Shown: positions 1 through 6,905 of the stretch, in pieces | Position numbering within the stretch: position 1 is the stretch's first letter | How the letters are laid out: every line of letters begins with the position of its first letter | NCBI GenBank assembly: GCA_028351715.1 | Contig: JAOMKM010000007.1 | Location: 1-46,577 of the forward strand | Direction of reading: 5' to 3' | Length of the DNA stretch: 46,577 bases | Origin: Methylophilaceae bacterium | GTDB lineage: Bacteria > Pseudomonadota > Gammaproteobacteria > Burkholderiales > Methylophilaceae | Notes under the pieces: model-generated | The model's database searches: none | Told to the model about the DNA's origin: nothing | The model's input: the letters and a program-made list of their open reading frames with translations, nothing else | Position numbers and translations under genes: made by a program

Positions 1-699
1 AAAGCTATAACTCGAAAGAATGTATCTCCATTTTTGGCTACACTATCCACTCATTACTCACAGAACATGAGGATTAAAGATATGTACAACTTTTGCCCGA
101 CACCTCTTGACTTTGTTTGTCATGAGAAGGTTCCAGAGTTGATGGAAAGTAATGGTAAGCTACTTTATGCTCTTATAAAAGATATCAATACATGTAAGAT
201 TGGAGAGCGAAAACAAAAGAGGCTGTCATATGGAGTGCAGTCTGCTGGTAATTTATTTAAGCGTCCTGAAAAGTCATTCAATTCTCTGGAAGTAGCATTA
301 TCAAAATTAATTAAGAATTACTTTCTAAGATTTAAAGAGATACCTTGCGAATTTATTAATTCATTCCCAAAGGAAGTTGAATTTAGTAGTTCTTGGTTTG
401 TGAAAATGCAATCTGGTGGACATTTAAGCTCTCATATTCATGAAGATGGATGGATAAGCGGTGCCGTTTACCTTTCAATCCCAAAAAAAATAAATCATGA
501 AGACGAAGGGGGAATTGAATTAAGTACTGATGGAGATGAGTACCCGCGAATGCATGATGACTTTCCAAAGAAAATATTATTACCAGAGGCAGGAGACGTT
601 ATTTTTTTCCCTTCCTCAGTATTTCATCGAACTATCCCTTTCAATTCTCACGAAGAAAGAATATGTATTGCTTTTGATTTGAAGCCAGAACCTAGGTAA
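1..699 (+). CDS. 2OG-Fe(II) oxygenase-like domain protein, 5' end outside window
   Basis: The reading frame is open from base 1, so this is the C-terminal part of a longer protein. A TTG at 34 and an ATG at 67 exist but neither is needed as a start. The visible ~230 residues resemble the C-terminal double-stranded beta-helix domain of putative 2OG-Fe(II) oxygenases (PF13759-like). An H-I-H-E-D-G stretch (bases 433-450) is followed by S-G-A-V-Y-L, then G-D-V-I-F-F-P-S and a second metal-type His (base 625), and an Arg (base 658) that could hold 2-oxoglutarate. In related proteins an N-terminal TPR region often precedes this domain; that part would lie upstream. The substrate is unknown. The 3' end overlaps the convergent yihY-like gene by 8 bp. 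The fold is fairly sure and the activity is not. Confidence 0.7.
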   Translation, partial: KAITRKNVSPFLATLSTHYSQNMRIKDMYNFCPTPLDFVCHEKVPELMESNGKLLYALIKDINTCKIGERKQKRLSYGVQSAGNLFKRPEKSFNSLEVALSKLIKNYFLRFKEIPCEFINSFPKEVEFSSSWFVKMQSGGHLSSHIHEDGWISGAVYLSIPKKINHEDEGGIELSTDGDEYPRMHDDFPKKILLPEAGDVIFFPSSVFHRTIPFNSHEERICIAFDLKPEPR

Positions 700-1915
700 C
701 CTGTAATTTTTTTGCCATATTAGCTAAGAAGCTCATAGCTATTTCATTATCTTCTGCTAATAATATTTTCATTTGCTTCTCTGGAATGACAATAATTTTT
801 GCCCAGTCCGAGGATACAAAAGCTGAAGCTATACGCGGTACTTTGTTAAGTAAGGATAGCTCTCCAAAATATTGCCCCGGAACAACCCTTGAAACAATTT
901 TTCCATCTCTAACTATTCCTACCTCTCCTTCGATAATAAAAAATAACCGCTGGTCATGGTCGCCTACTTCAAAAATAATTGCATCCTTTCTATATTTTTT
1001 ACCAAATAAGTCCAAAAGAAGATTTACGATGGGGTGTTGATAAATTTTTTTTAGATTGAATAATTGTTTAATTAGGAGAATTTCTTGTTTATGAAGTGCT
1101 GCGATGATCTCTGCTCCTATTAATAATGCACCAGTATTTAGGTATAGCCAGATAAAGGAGATAAAAATATTGCGCATCCCTCCGAAGAACAATCCGTAAG
1201 AAGCACTCATTGATACAAAAAATTCAAAAGTATTACTTAATAGTAGCCAACATAAACTTGTTAACGTCGCACCTATCAATAAATATTTTTTTTCAATTTT
1301 TATTGAGAAGTAAAACCTAAAAAATAATGTAACAACCCCTATAAGGAGAACAAATGATAGAAACCCAATTAAAAAACCCTTCTCTATAAAAGGTGCATAT
1401 TGATTAAATATTAAAGATGCCTGCCGCAAATATAAGCTAATAAAGACATAAATAAAAAATAGAAGCATTATGCCGATTACAGCAAAAATATCACTTAACT
1501 TATTTCTAAAAAAAGCTGGTCGTGGGGGGAGGCCCATTATATTTAAAAGTCCTGAACGGATAGAAGATGTTAGAGGGGTAGCAGCAAGGAATAGAACCAT
1601 AATCCAAATAATTCCCCATGATGCATGTTGGGTGGAGGCTTTGCTAACCTCATCCATGATCTTTTGACTCATCTCTGGAAGTAATAGGGAGGTAATGGTG
1701 CTTAATTCCTCTAAGGCAAATGCAGAGCTGGATAGCCATTGACTTAAAAAAAAGAATACTAATAGAACAAATGGGATAAATGCAAAAAGAGTAAAGAAGG
1801 CAATCGAGGCATTTAGTGACACAAAATTATGCCTCCTAAATCCCATAAAAATTTCTCTTATAATAAAATATAGCTTACCTTGATGCTGGTCAGCAAGCAT
1901 AAAAATTTTTGGCAT
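692..1915 (-). CDS. YihY/BrkB family inner-membrane protein fused to a cyclic-nucleotide-binding domain
   Basis: The 407-residue protein has two parts. Residues about 15-280 form a YihY/BrkB (formerly 'ribonuclease BN') integral membrane region with about six hydrophobic helices and the family-type segments around F31-L34, the loop at 118-131, and Y240-F251. Residues about 296-400 form a cNMP-binding (CAP-effector-like) domain. Its phosphate-binding cassette reads F-G-E-L-S-L-L-N-K-V-P-R-I-A-S, with the ribose-contact Glu at 352 and phosphate-contact Arg at 361 both retained, so nucleotide binding is plausible. YihY proteins of usual length (about 290 residues) lack this tail. No DNA-binding helix-turn-helix follows the cassette. 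The role of YihY proteins is poorly defined (envelope integrity has been suggested), and regulation by cAMP or a similar ligand is inference. It reads toward the 2OG oxygenase gene. Confidence 0.85.
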   Translation of the reverse strand: MPKIFMLADQHQGKLYFIIREIFMGFRRHNFVSLNASIAFFTLFAFIPFVLLVFFFLSQWLSSSAFALEELSTITSLLLPEMSQKIMDEVSKASTQHASWGIIWIMVLFLAATPLTSSIRSGLLNIMGLPPRPAFFRNKLSDIFAVIGIMLLFFIYVFISLYLRQASLIFNQYAPFIEKGFLIGFLSFVLLIGVVTLFFRFYFSIKIEKKYLLIGATLTSLCWLLLSNTFEFFVSMSASYGLFFGGMRNIFISFIWLYLNTGALLIGAEIIAALHKQEILLIKQLFNLKKIYQHPIVNLLLDLFGKKYRKDAIIFEVGDHDQRLFFIIEGEVGIVRDGKIVSRVVPGQYFGELSLLNKVPRIASAFVSSDWAKIIVIPEKQMKILLAEDNEIAMSFLANMAKKLQVT

Positions 1916-1945
1916 AATTATAAATTAAACTCTCTTTAACCTAAC

Positions 1946-2914
1946 TTATAGTGATTTAAACTTTTCTGTGGCTCCTATCAATGCAGATAAGATTCCTGGT
2001 TCTGAGGCAGAGTGGCCAGCATCGGGCACCATAATAAAATCACTGGTAGGTAATTTCTTCATTAATTCATAAGCAGTTTTTGGTGGGCATACCATGTCAT
2101 AACGACCTTGGACAATAATAATAGGCTTGTCTTTAAGTATACTGGCTTTGTTTAGAATTTCTTCACCGTCAACAAAACATTGATTTTGAATATAGTGTAG
2201 CTGAACTTTTGCTCTAGCTAGCTCAAAATCGAAATTTACAGACTCAGACGGCTCAGTATTTTCAGGAGGTGCTAATTTAAGAATACTTCCTTCAAATTGA
2301 TTCCATGCTACTGCTGCATTTTTTGCTGCCTCTTGGTTGTCACCGAAAACAAGTTTGCTGTATTGGGAAACTAAGTTTTTTTTGTTGATGGATGAATCAT
2401 GGGATAACAAATTACCATGAAGGTCAGGAAAGAATTGATCTACTTCATTCAAAAACCACTCAAGTTCATGAGGACGACTTAAAAAAATACCACGAAGAAT
2501 TAATCCTTTAACTAGTTTTGGAAATTTAATAGCATAAGCTAAGGCTAATGTACTTCCCCACGACCCACCGAACAGAAACCAATCTTTAATTTTTAAATAT
2601 TTACGAATTGATTCCATATCATTGATTAGATCGGATGTAGTATTATTTTGTGTCTCTCCTAAGGGCTTACTTTTTCCACATCCTCTTTGATCAAATAAAA
2701 TAATTCGATAGTAATTTGGGTCAAAAAATCTTCTTTGTTTAGTCCCACATCCGCCTCCAGGACCACCGTGTATAAAGATAATAGGGTTACCCTCTGGGTT
2801 TCCTGATTCCTCAACATATATCTCATGCATATTATTGCTAGGTAAGTAGAAGTTATTAAAAGGCTCGATCTCTGGAAATAATTTAAGAGAATTTTGTTGT
2901 GAAGTGGAAAGCAT
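1946..2914 (-). CDS. pip: Proline iminopeptidase (alpha/beta hydrolase, family S33)
   Basis: At 322 residues this is close to the family norm of about 315. It releases N-terminal proline from peptides in the cytoplasm. The oxyanion-hole motif H-G-G-P-G-G is at residues 49-54 and the nucleophile elbow G-G-S-W-G is at 116-120 with Ser118. The charge-relay partners are Asp273 (in G-R-Y-D) and His301 (in D-A-G-H). There is no signal peptide. It starts at ATG and is transcribed away from the xoxF upstream region, so its promoter must lie within 2915-3202, head to head with xoxF. About 30 bp separate its stop from the yihY-like gene on the same strand, so the two may be cotranscribed. Confidence 0.93.
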   Translation of the reverse strand: MLSTSQQNSLKLFPEIEPFNNFYLPSNNMHEIYVEESGNPEGNPIIFIHGGPGGGCGTKQRRFFDPNYYRIILFDQRGCGKSKPLGETQNNTTSDLINDMESIRKYLKIKDWFLFGGSWGSTLALAYAIKFPKLVKGLILRGIFLSRPHELEWFLNEVDQFFPDLHGNLLSHDSSINKKNLVSQYSKLVFGDNQEAAKNAAVAWNQFEGSILKLAPPENTEPSESVNFDFELARAKVQLHYIQNQCFVDGEEILNKASILKDKPIIIVQGRYDMVCPPKTAYELMKKLPTSDFIMVPDAGHSASEPGILSALIGATEKFKSL

Positions 2915-3202
2915 TTGATAGTCCTAAAGGTTTAAATGGTTATCTAATATTGTAAAGCATTATTCTCTACCTTAGTGATGACGCAAAATGGTTATTTTTT
3001 GATAAGTAAAATAAATCAAGAATTGTTACTAAATTGTTACAAAACTGTTGCAATTCAAATTTGAAAGGGATAAAGTACTTTTCAAGTACAAGCAATATCG
3101 TACTAAAAGTAAACTTATCTAACCTAGACTTAATTTACTAAAGTATTGGCTGACAGGTTTACTTCTTTTTTAAACCCTTAGTTAAAACTATGGAGATTTA
3201 TA
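2915..3202. promoter_or_regulatory. Divergent pip/xoxF regulatory region with repeats and palindromes
   Basis: This 288-bp region has no gene. Going toward xoxF it holds: three 7-base direct repeats (TTGTTAC at 3023, TTGTTAC at 3034, CTGTTGC at 3045) spaced exactly 11 bp, about one helical turn; a perfect 12-bp palindrome TTCAAATTTGAA at 3054-3065; a perfect hairpin GTACTT-TTC-AAGTAC at 3075-3089; and an 8-bp inverted pair AAGTAAAC (3107-3114) and GTTTACTT (3157-3164). The right arm of that pair overlaps GGTTTA (3156-3161), which can instead pair with TAAACC (3171-3176). The xoxF Shine-Dalgarno GGAG is at 3192-3195, 7 bases before the ATG. I could not fix a convincing -35/-10 pair. Regulator binding is inference. 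Confidence 0.55.
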
Positions 3203-5080
3203 ATGCAATTAAATAAAATCAAACTAGCTCTTGGCTTTGTTGCTGCTGCTACTATGGCTATGCCTATGGTTGCTTCTGCTGCTGCAGATCAAGAAAAAGC
3301 TATGAAAAGTGCAAATAATTGGGCTCACCCTCGTGGTCAGCACGATAATCAAGCATATTCAAAACTTACTCAAATAAACAAAGGTAATGTTAAAAACCTT
3401 AAAGCAGCATGGTCATTCAACACTGGTGTAAACCGTGGCCACGAAGGTTCACCTTTAGTTATTGGTAACATGATGTACGTTCATACTGCGTTTCCAAATA
3501 ACGTATATGCTTTAGATCTTAATAATGATCAAAAAGTTGTATGGTCTTACTTCCCTAAACAAGATCCTAGCGTTCAAGCAGTTCTTTGCTGTGATAACGT
3601 AAATCGTGGTCTTGGTTTCGGTGACGGTAAAATCTTACTACAACAAAATGACGGTATGTTAGTAGCATTAGATGCTAAAACTGGTGCTAAAGTTTGGAAT
3701 GCTAAGAATACAGATCCAAAAATTGGTGCTACAAATACTAACGCTCCTCACGTAATTAAAGACAAAGTTCTTACTGGTTGTTCTGGTGCAGAATTTGGTG
3801 TTCGTTGCTTTATTGCAGCTTACAACCTAAATGATGGTTCTTTAGCGTGGAAAGCAATGTCAACAGGTTCAGATGCTGATGTATTAATTGGCGCTGACTT
3901 TAACAAAGAAAACCCACTTTACTCAGCACTATCAGTTTACGAAGATGTAAACGGTGGTAATAAGCAAGGCGGTTCTTTCAAAAAGATTCCTAATGACCAA
4001 CTACAAGGTGGTACTGCAGATCTAGGTCTTAAAACATGGTTGAAACCTCAAGCTGTTAAAGATGGTTGGCAACATGGTGGTGGCTCTACTTGGGGCTGGT
4101 GGCCGTATGATGCAAAAACAAACTTAGTGTACTACGGTACAGGTAATCCATCTGTTTGGAATCCAGACGTACGTCCGGGTGACAACAAATGGTCTATGAC
4201 TGTTTTTGCTCGTGATATGGATACAGGTGTTGCTCGTTGGGGTATGCAAATGACTCCACATGACGAATGGGATTATGACGGTATTAACGAAGTTATCCTA
4301 TTTGACAAAGGTGGAAAAACATACGCTTGGCATCATGACAGAAATGGTTTCGCGTACACATGGACTGCAGACGTAGGTACTTTAGTAGCTGCTGAAAAAG
4401 TTCATCCATTCGTGAACTGGGCTTCAGATATCGATATGAAATCTGGTGTGCCTAACAAACTTGCTGAGCATTCTACTCACCAAGATTACAACACTAAAGG
4501 TACATGTCCAGCTGCTCTTGGTACTAAAGACCAACAGCCTGCTGCATATTCACCTAAAACTGGTTTAATCTACTCACCAATGAATCACGTGTGTATGACA
4601 TATGAGCCAGTTGAGTCTAAATATGTTGCTGGTCAACCTTGGGTTGGTGCAACACTTACTATGTTTGCTGGTCCTGACGGCGTAATGGGTGGCTTTGCTG
4701 CTTATGATCCTATGACTAACAAAAAAGTATGGTACAACAAAGAGAAATTCTCAGCATGGGGCGGCGCTTTAACAACTGCTTCAGACTTAGTTTTCTACGG
4801 TACTTTAGATCGTTGGTTTAAAGCTCTTGACGCGAAAAGCGGTAAAGAACTTTGGAAATTCCAAGTTGGTTCAGGTGTGATTGGTAATGCATTCACATAT
4901 GCAAACAAAGGTAAACAACACGTTGGTGTGCTTTCAGGCATCGGTGGTTGGGCTGGCGTTGCAATGAACTTAGGTTTAACTAATCCTACAGACGCTCTTG
5001 GCGCTGCTGGTGGTTATGCTGAACTAACAAAATACAACGCTGCTCCTGGCGGCGGTGCATTAACAGTATTTAGCCTATAA
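3203..5080 (+). CDS. xoxF: Lanthanide-dependent PQQ methanol dehydrogenase XoxF
   Basis: This 625-residue precursor has a Sec signal peptide ending near V-A-S-A-A-A (about residue 27) and acts in the periplasm, oxidising methanol with PQQ and passing electrons to cytochrome XoxG. It is an eight-bladed quinoprotein. The adjacent Cys129-Cys130 give the ring disulfide of the family. The metal site is Glu197, Asn315 and Asp357 (in D-E-W-D-Y-D). Asp359, two residues on, is the extra acid that marks lanthanide XoxF, where calcium-type MxaF has Ala. About 30 residues near 244-275 look like an insertion relative to the XoxF5 and MxaF sequences I recall, which fits the XoxF4 type of Methylophilales. 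Codon choice is strongly biased (GGT, GCT, GTT) and the gene is less AT-rich than its neighbours, as expected for very high expression. A terminator follows. Confidence 0.97.
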   Translation: MQLNKIKLALGFVAAATMAMPMVASAAADQEKAMKSANNWAHPRGQHDNQAYSKLTQINKGNVKNLKAAWSFNTGVNRGHEGSPLVIGNMMYVHTAFPNNVYALDLNNDQKVVWSYFPKQDPSVQAVLCCDNVNRGLGFGDGKILLQQNDGMLVALDAKTGAKVWNAKNTDPKIGATNTNAPHVIKDKVLTGCSGAEFGVRCFIAAYNLNDGSLAWKAMSTGSDADVLIGADFNKENPLYSALSVYEDVNGGNKQGGSFKKIPNDQLQGGTADLGLKTWLKPQAVKDGWQHGGGSTWGWWPYDAKTNLVYYGTGNPSVWNPDVRPGDNKWSMTVFARDMDTGVARWGMQMTPHDEWDYDGINEVILFDKGGKTYAWHHDRNGFAYTWTADVGTLVAAEKVHPFVNWASDIDMKSGVPNKLAEHSTHQDYNTKGTCPAALGTKDQQPAAYSPKTGLIYSPMNHVCMTYEPVESKYVAGQPWVGATLTMFAGPDGVMGGFAAYDPMTNKKVWYNKEKFSAWGGALTTASDLVFYGTLDRWFKALDAKSGKELWKFQVGSGVIGNAFTYANKGKQHVGVLSGIGGWAGVAMNLGLTNPTDALGAAGGYAELTKYNAAPGGGALTVFSL

Positions 5081-5130
5081 TTAGATCGAAAGATCTTTTG
5101 TAGAACTAATTGCAGTTAAGTTAGTCTTAA

Positions 5131-5163
5131 AAACACCCTATTTCGGTAGGGTGTTTTTTTTTA
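5131..5163 (+). terminator. Rho-independent terminator of xoxF
   Basis: A perfect 9-bp stem, AACACCCTA (5132-5140) with TAGGGTGTT (5147-5155), has loop TTTCGG and runs into a long T tract to 5163. It lies about 50 bp after the xoxF stop and separates xoxF from xoxJ. Confidence 0.93.
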
Positions 5164-5202
5164 CTCTAAATGAATTGAAATATTAAAGATTATCATTAGG
5201 TA

Positions 5203-5227
5203 ATACATTCCAGTTTGAATGTATAAT
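5203..5227 (+). promoter_or_regulatory. xoxJ promoter -10 box with overlapping palindromic operator candidate
   Basis: A perfect inverted repeat, ATACATTC (5203-5210) and GAATGTAT (5217-5224) with a 6-bp spacer, overlaps a consensus -10 hexamer TATAAT at 5222-5227. A start site near 5234 would give a leader of about 22 nt containing an AAGGA Shine-Dalgarno at 5246-5250 before the ATG at 5256. No good -35 hexamer is visible at 16-18 bp, which would fit an activator-dependent promoter. The operator role is inferred from position only. Confidence 0.5.
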
Positions 5228-5255
5228 TGAGCCAAATACAAATTAAGGAAATGTT

Positions 5256-6131
5256 ATGTTTAAAGTTACAATAAAAATGTTCTTGCTATTGGCAATGAGC
5301 CTACCAGCTTTTATAAGCCTACCAGCTTTCTCTGGAGGAGTTGATACTGATATTGGTCGTCCTGGTCAAGCAATGAGAGTTCCAAAAGATAATGAATTCA
5401 AAGTATGTGCTGACCCAAATAACCTACCTTTTTCAAATGAAAATCAAGAGGGATTTGAAAACAAAATAGCAGCAGTTCTAGCTAAGGACCTTAAAAAAGA
5501 ACTAAGCTTTCAGTTTTGGCCAGATCGTTTCGGTTTTATTAGAAATACATTGAATGCTAGAAGATGTGACGTGTTGATTGGAACATCGACGGCAGTTGAT
5601 ATGGTTAAAACATCATCTCCATATTATCGATCAGGTCATGTATGGATTTATAGAAAAGATAGCGGATATAACGTCAAGGATTGGAAGTCACCAGATTTAA
5701 GAAAAGCGACCATAGGAATTGTTGATAAAAGTCCTGTAGCAATGCAGTTACATATGAATGATTTAATGGCGAATGCTAAGCCGTATAGGTTGATGAGAGA
5801 TTTAACAAAAGATCCAGGCCAGCTTGTAACTCATGTAGAGGAAGGAAAAATCGATATTGCAATTATGTGGGGACCAATAGGCGGATATTATGCTAAAAAA
5901 TCATCGGTTCCAATGGAGGTAGTACTGATTCCAGAATTTGAAAATACTAAACTTTCAGGTAAAACATATTGGAATATTTCAGCTGCAGTGCGCCATGGTG
6001 AAGGGGACCGTTTAAAAATGATTGAAGGTGCAATTGCACGAAATAAAGATAAGATTTTAAAAATTCTAGATGATTTTGGTGTTCCTCATACAGAACCTGA
6101 ATTTAATAATAAATTAGATGGAAAAAAGTAA
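5256..6131 (+). CDS. xoxJ: XoxJ/MxaJ family periplasmic binding protein of the methanol oxidation system
   Basis: This 291-residue protein has an N-terminal signal peptide of about 26 residues. The mature part is a solute-binding-protein-3-like fold of the quinoprotein-dehydrogenase-associated type. The N-terminal K-V-C-A-D-P-N-N-L-P-F-S motif is typical of MxaJ/XoxJ, and conserved segments C-D-V-L-I-G-T (near residue 106) and I-D-I-A-I-M-W-G-P (near 200) are present. It is thought to help XoxF maturation or activation, possibly by loading cofactor or partner, rather than to import a solute; no ABC permease or ATPase gene is nearby. Its place between xoxF and xoxG supports the name. The signal peptide holds an in-frame tandem copy of six codons (S-L-P-A-F-I then S-L-P-A-F-S). 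Confidence 0.93.
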   Translation: MFKVTIKMFLLLAMSLPAFISLPAFSGGVDTDIGRPGQAMRVPKDNEFKVCADPNNLPFSNENQEGFENKIAAVLAKDLKKELSFQFWPDRFGFIRNTLNARRCDVLIGTSTAVDMVKTSSPYYRSGHVWIYRKDSGYNVKDWKSPDLRKATIGIVDKSPVAMQLHMNDLMANAKPYRLMRDLTKDPGQLVTHVEEGKIDIAIMWGPIGGYYAKKSSVPMEVVLIPEFENTKLSGKTYWNISAAVRHGEGDRLKMIEGAIARNKDKILKILDDFGVPHTEPEFNNKLDGKK

Positions 6132-6295
6132 ATAATTTTTTTTCATCAAAAGCAGTGACAATAAAATAAAAAAAAAGTAAGATTAAAGACTAAGAATTAA
6201 ATAATCGTCGCTTTATTTAACCCATTATTTTTTGAAACTTTTTGTAAGTGTGTTGTCATATAAATATAGATGACTGAACTTAATTAGGAGAAATT
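6132..6295 (+). promoter_or_regulatory. xoxJ-xoxG spacer with a weak promoter candidate
   Basis: This 164-bp AT-rich spacer has no gene. A TATAAA hexamer at 6259-6264 could be a -10 box for xoxG. The nearest -35-like TTGAAA (6232-6237) is 21 bp away, which is too far for a standard promoter, so the call is weak. A good Shine-Dalgarno, AGGAGA, precedes the xoxG ATG at 6296. No terminator is seen after xoxJ, so readthrough from xoxJ into xoxG is possible. Confidence 0.3.
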
Positions 6296-6817
6296 ATGTT
6301 AGCAAGAAAGATTTTAATATCAACTTTACTCGCATCCCTTATTGGTTTTACAGGTATGGTGAATGCGCAAATTAAATTAATCAAAACTACAGATGGTTCA
6401 GAGTTTAAAATAACAGACCCAAAATCTTTTGGCGATACTAAGAAAAAAGATAATGTAATGACAGCAGCTGAAACTGAGTTTTTAAAGACAGGTAAAAATA
6501 TTTATATTGGCGACGCTGCAGCTATTAAACGTGGTAAAAAAAGATTTGGATGGTGGTCATGTACTCAATGCCATGGACCTACTGCTGGTGGCCAAGTTGG
6601 ACCAGGACTACTGGGACCAACATTTAGATATCCTAAAGATGCAACTAATAAAGGTATGTTTGAAACTGTATGGGCTGGTTCTAACGGCGGTATGGGTGGA
6701 AAAGGATACGGCATTATGACAGCGGATGATGGTATGACTGTTGATGAACTCCTTAAAACAATTGCCTGGATTCGTGCTCAATCAAGTACAGGTCTTACAG
6801 GGAACGAAGGCTTATAA
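6296..6817 (+). CDS. xoxG: c-type cytochrome XoxG, electron acceptor of XoxF
   Basis: The 173-residue precursor has a signal peptide ending near M-V-N-A (about residue 24). A single haem-binding motif, C-T-Q-C-H, has Cys89, Cys92 and His93, and a distal Met is available in the glycine-rich G-G-M-G-G-K-G-Y-G-I-M stretch after it. The size and the W-W-S-C-T-Q-C-H-G-P context fit the cytochrome cL/XoxG group that takes electrons from the PQQ of methanol dehydrogenase and passes them toward a terminal oxidase. It is the third gene of the xoxF-xoxJ-xoxG set and is followed by its own terminator. Confidence 0.92.
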   Translation: MLARKILISTLLASLIGFTGMVNAQIKLIKTTDGSEFKITDPKSFGDTKKKDNVMTAAETEFLKTGKNIYIGDAAAIKRGKKRFGWWSCTQCHGPTAGGQVGPGLLGPTFRYPKDATNKGMFETVWAGSNGGMGGKGYGIMTADDGMTVDELLKTIAWIRAQSSTGLTGNEGL

Positions 6818-6846
6818 GCTAAGTTACAAAGCAGTAACATAATATA

Positions 6847-6882
6847 AAAAAGACTGAGTTATAATGGCTCGGTCTTTTTTTT
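6847..6882 (+). terminator. Rho-independent terminator of xoxG
   Basis: AGACTGAG (6851-6858) pairs with CTCGGTCT (6868-6875) through one G-T wobble across a 9-nt loop. The stem is flanked by A-rich and T-rich runs, with the T tract ending at about 6882. It lies 30 bp after the xoxG stop. Confidence 0.88.
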
Positions 6883-6905
6883 CATCTACGAATAAACTTA
6901 ATTAA

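Noticed and set aside
5083-5096. Short hairpin AGATC-GAAA-GATCT just after the xoxF stop, considered as a terminator.
   Set aside because: Only five pairs and four T residues; the strong terminator is 40 bp further on. It may at most protect the mRNA end.
6507-6719. A 70-codon open frame inside xoxG.
   Set aside because: It is an out-of-frame shadow of a clear cytochrome gene, with no motif or ribosome site of its own.
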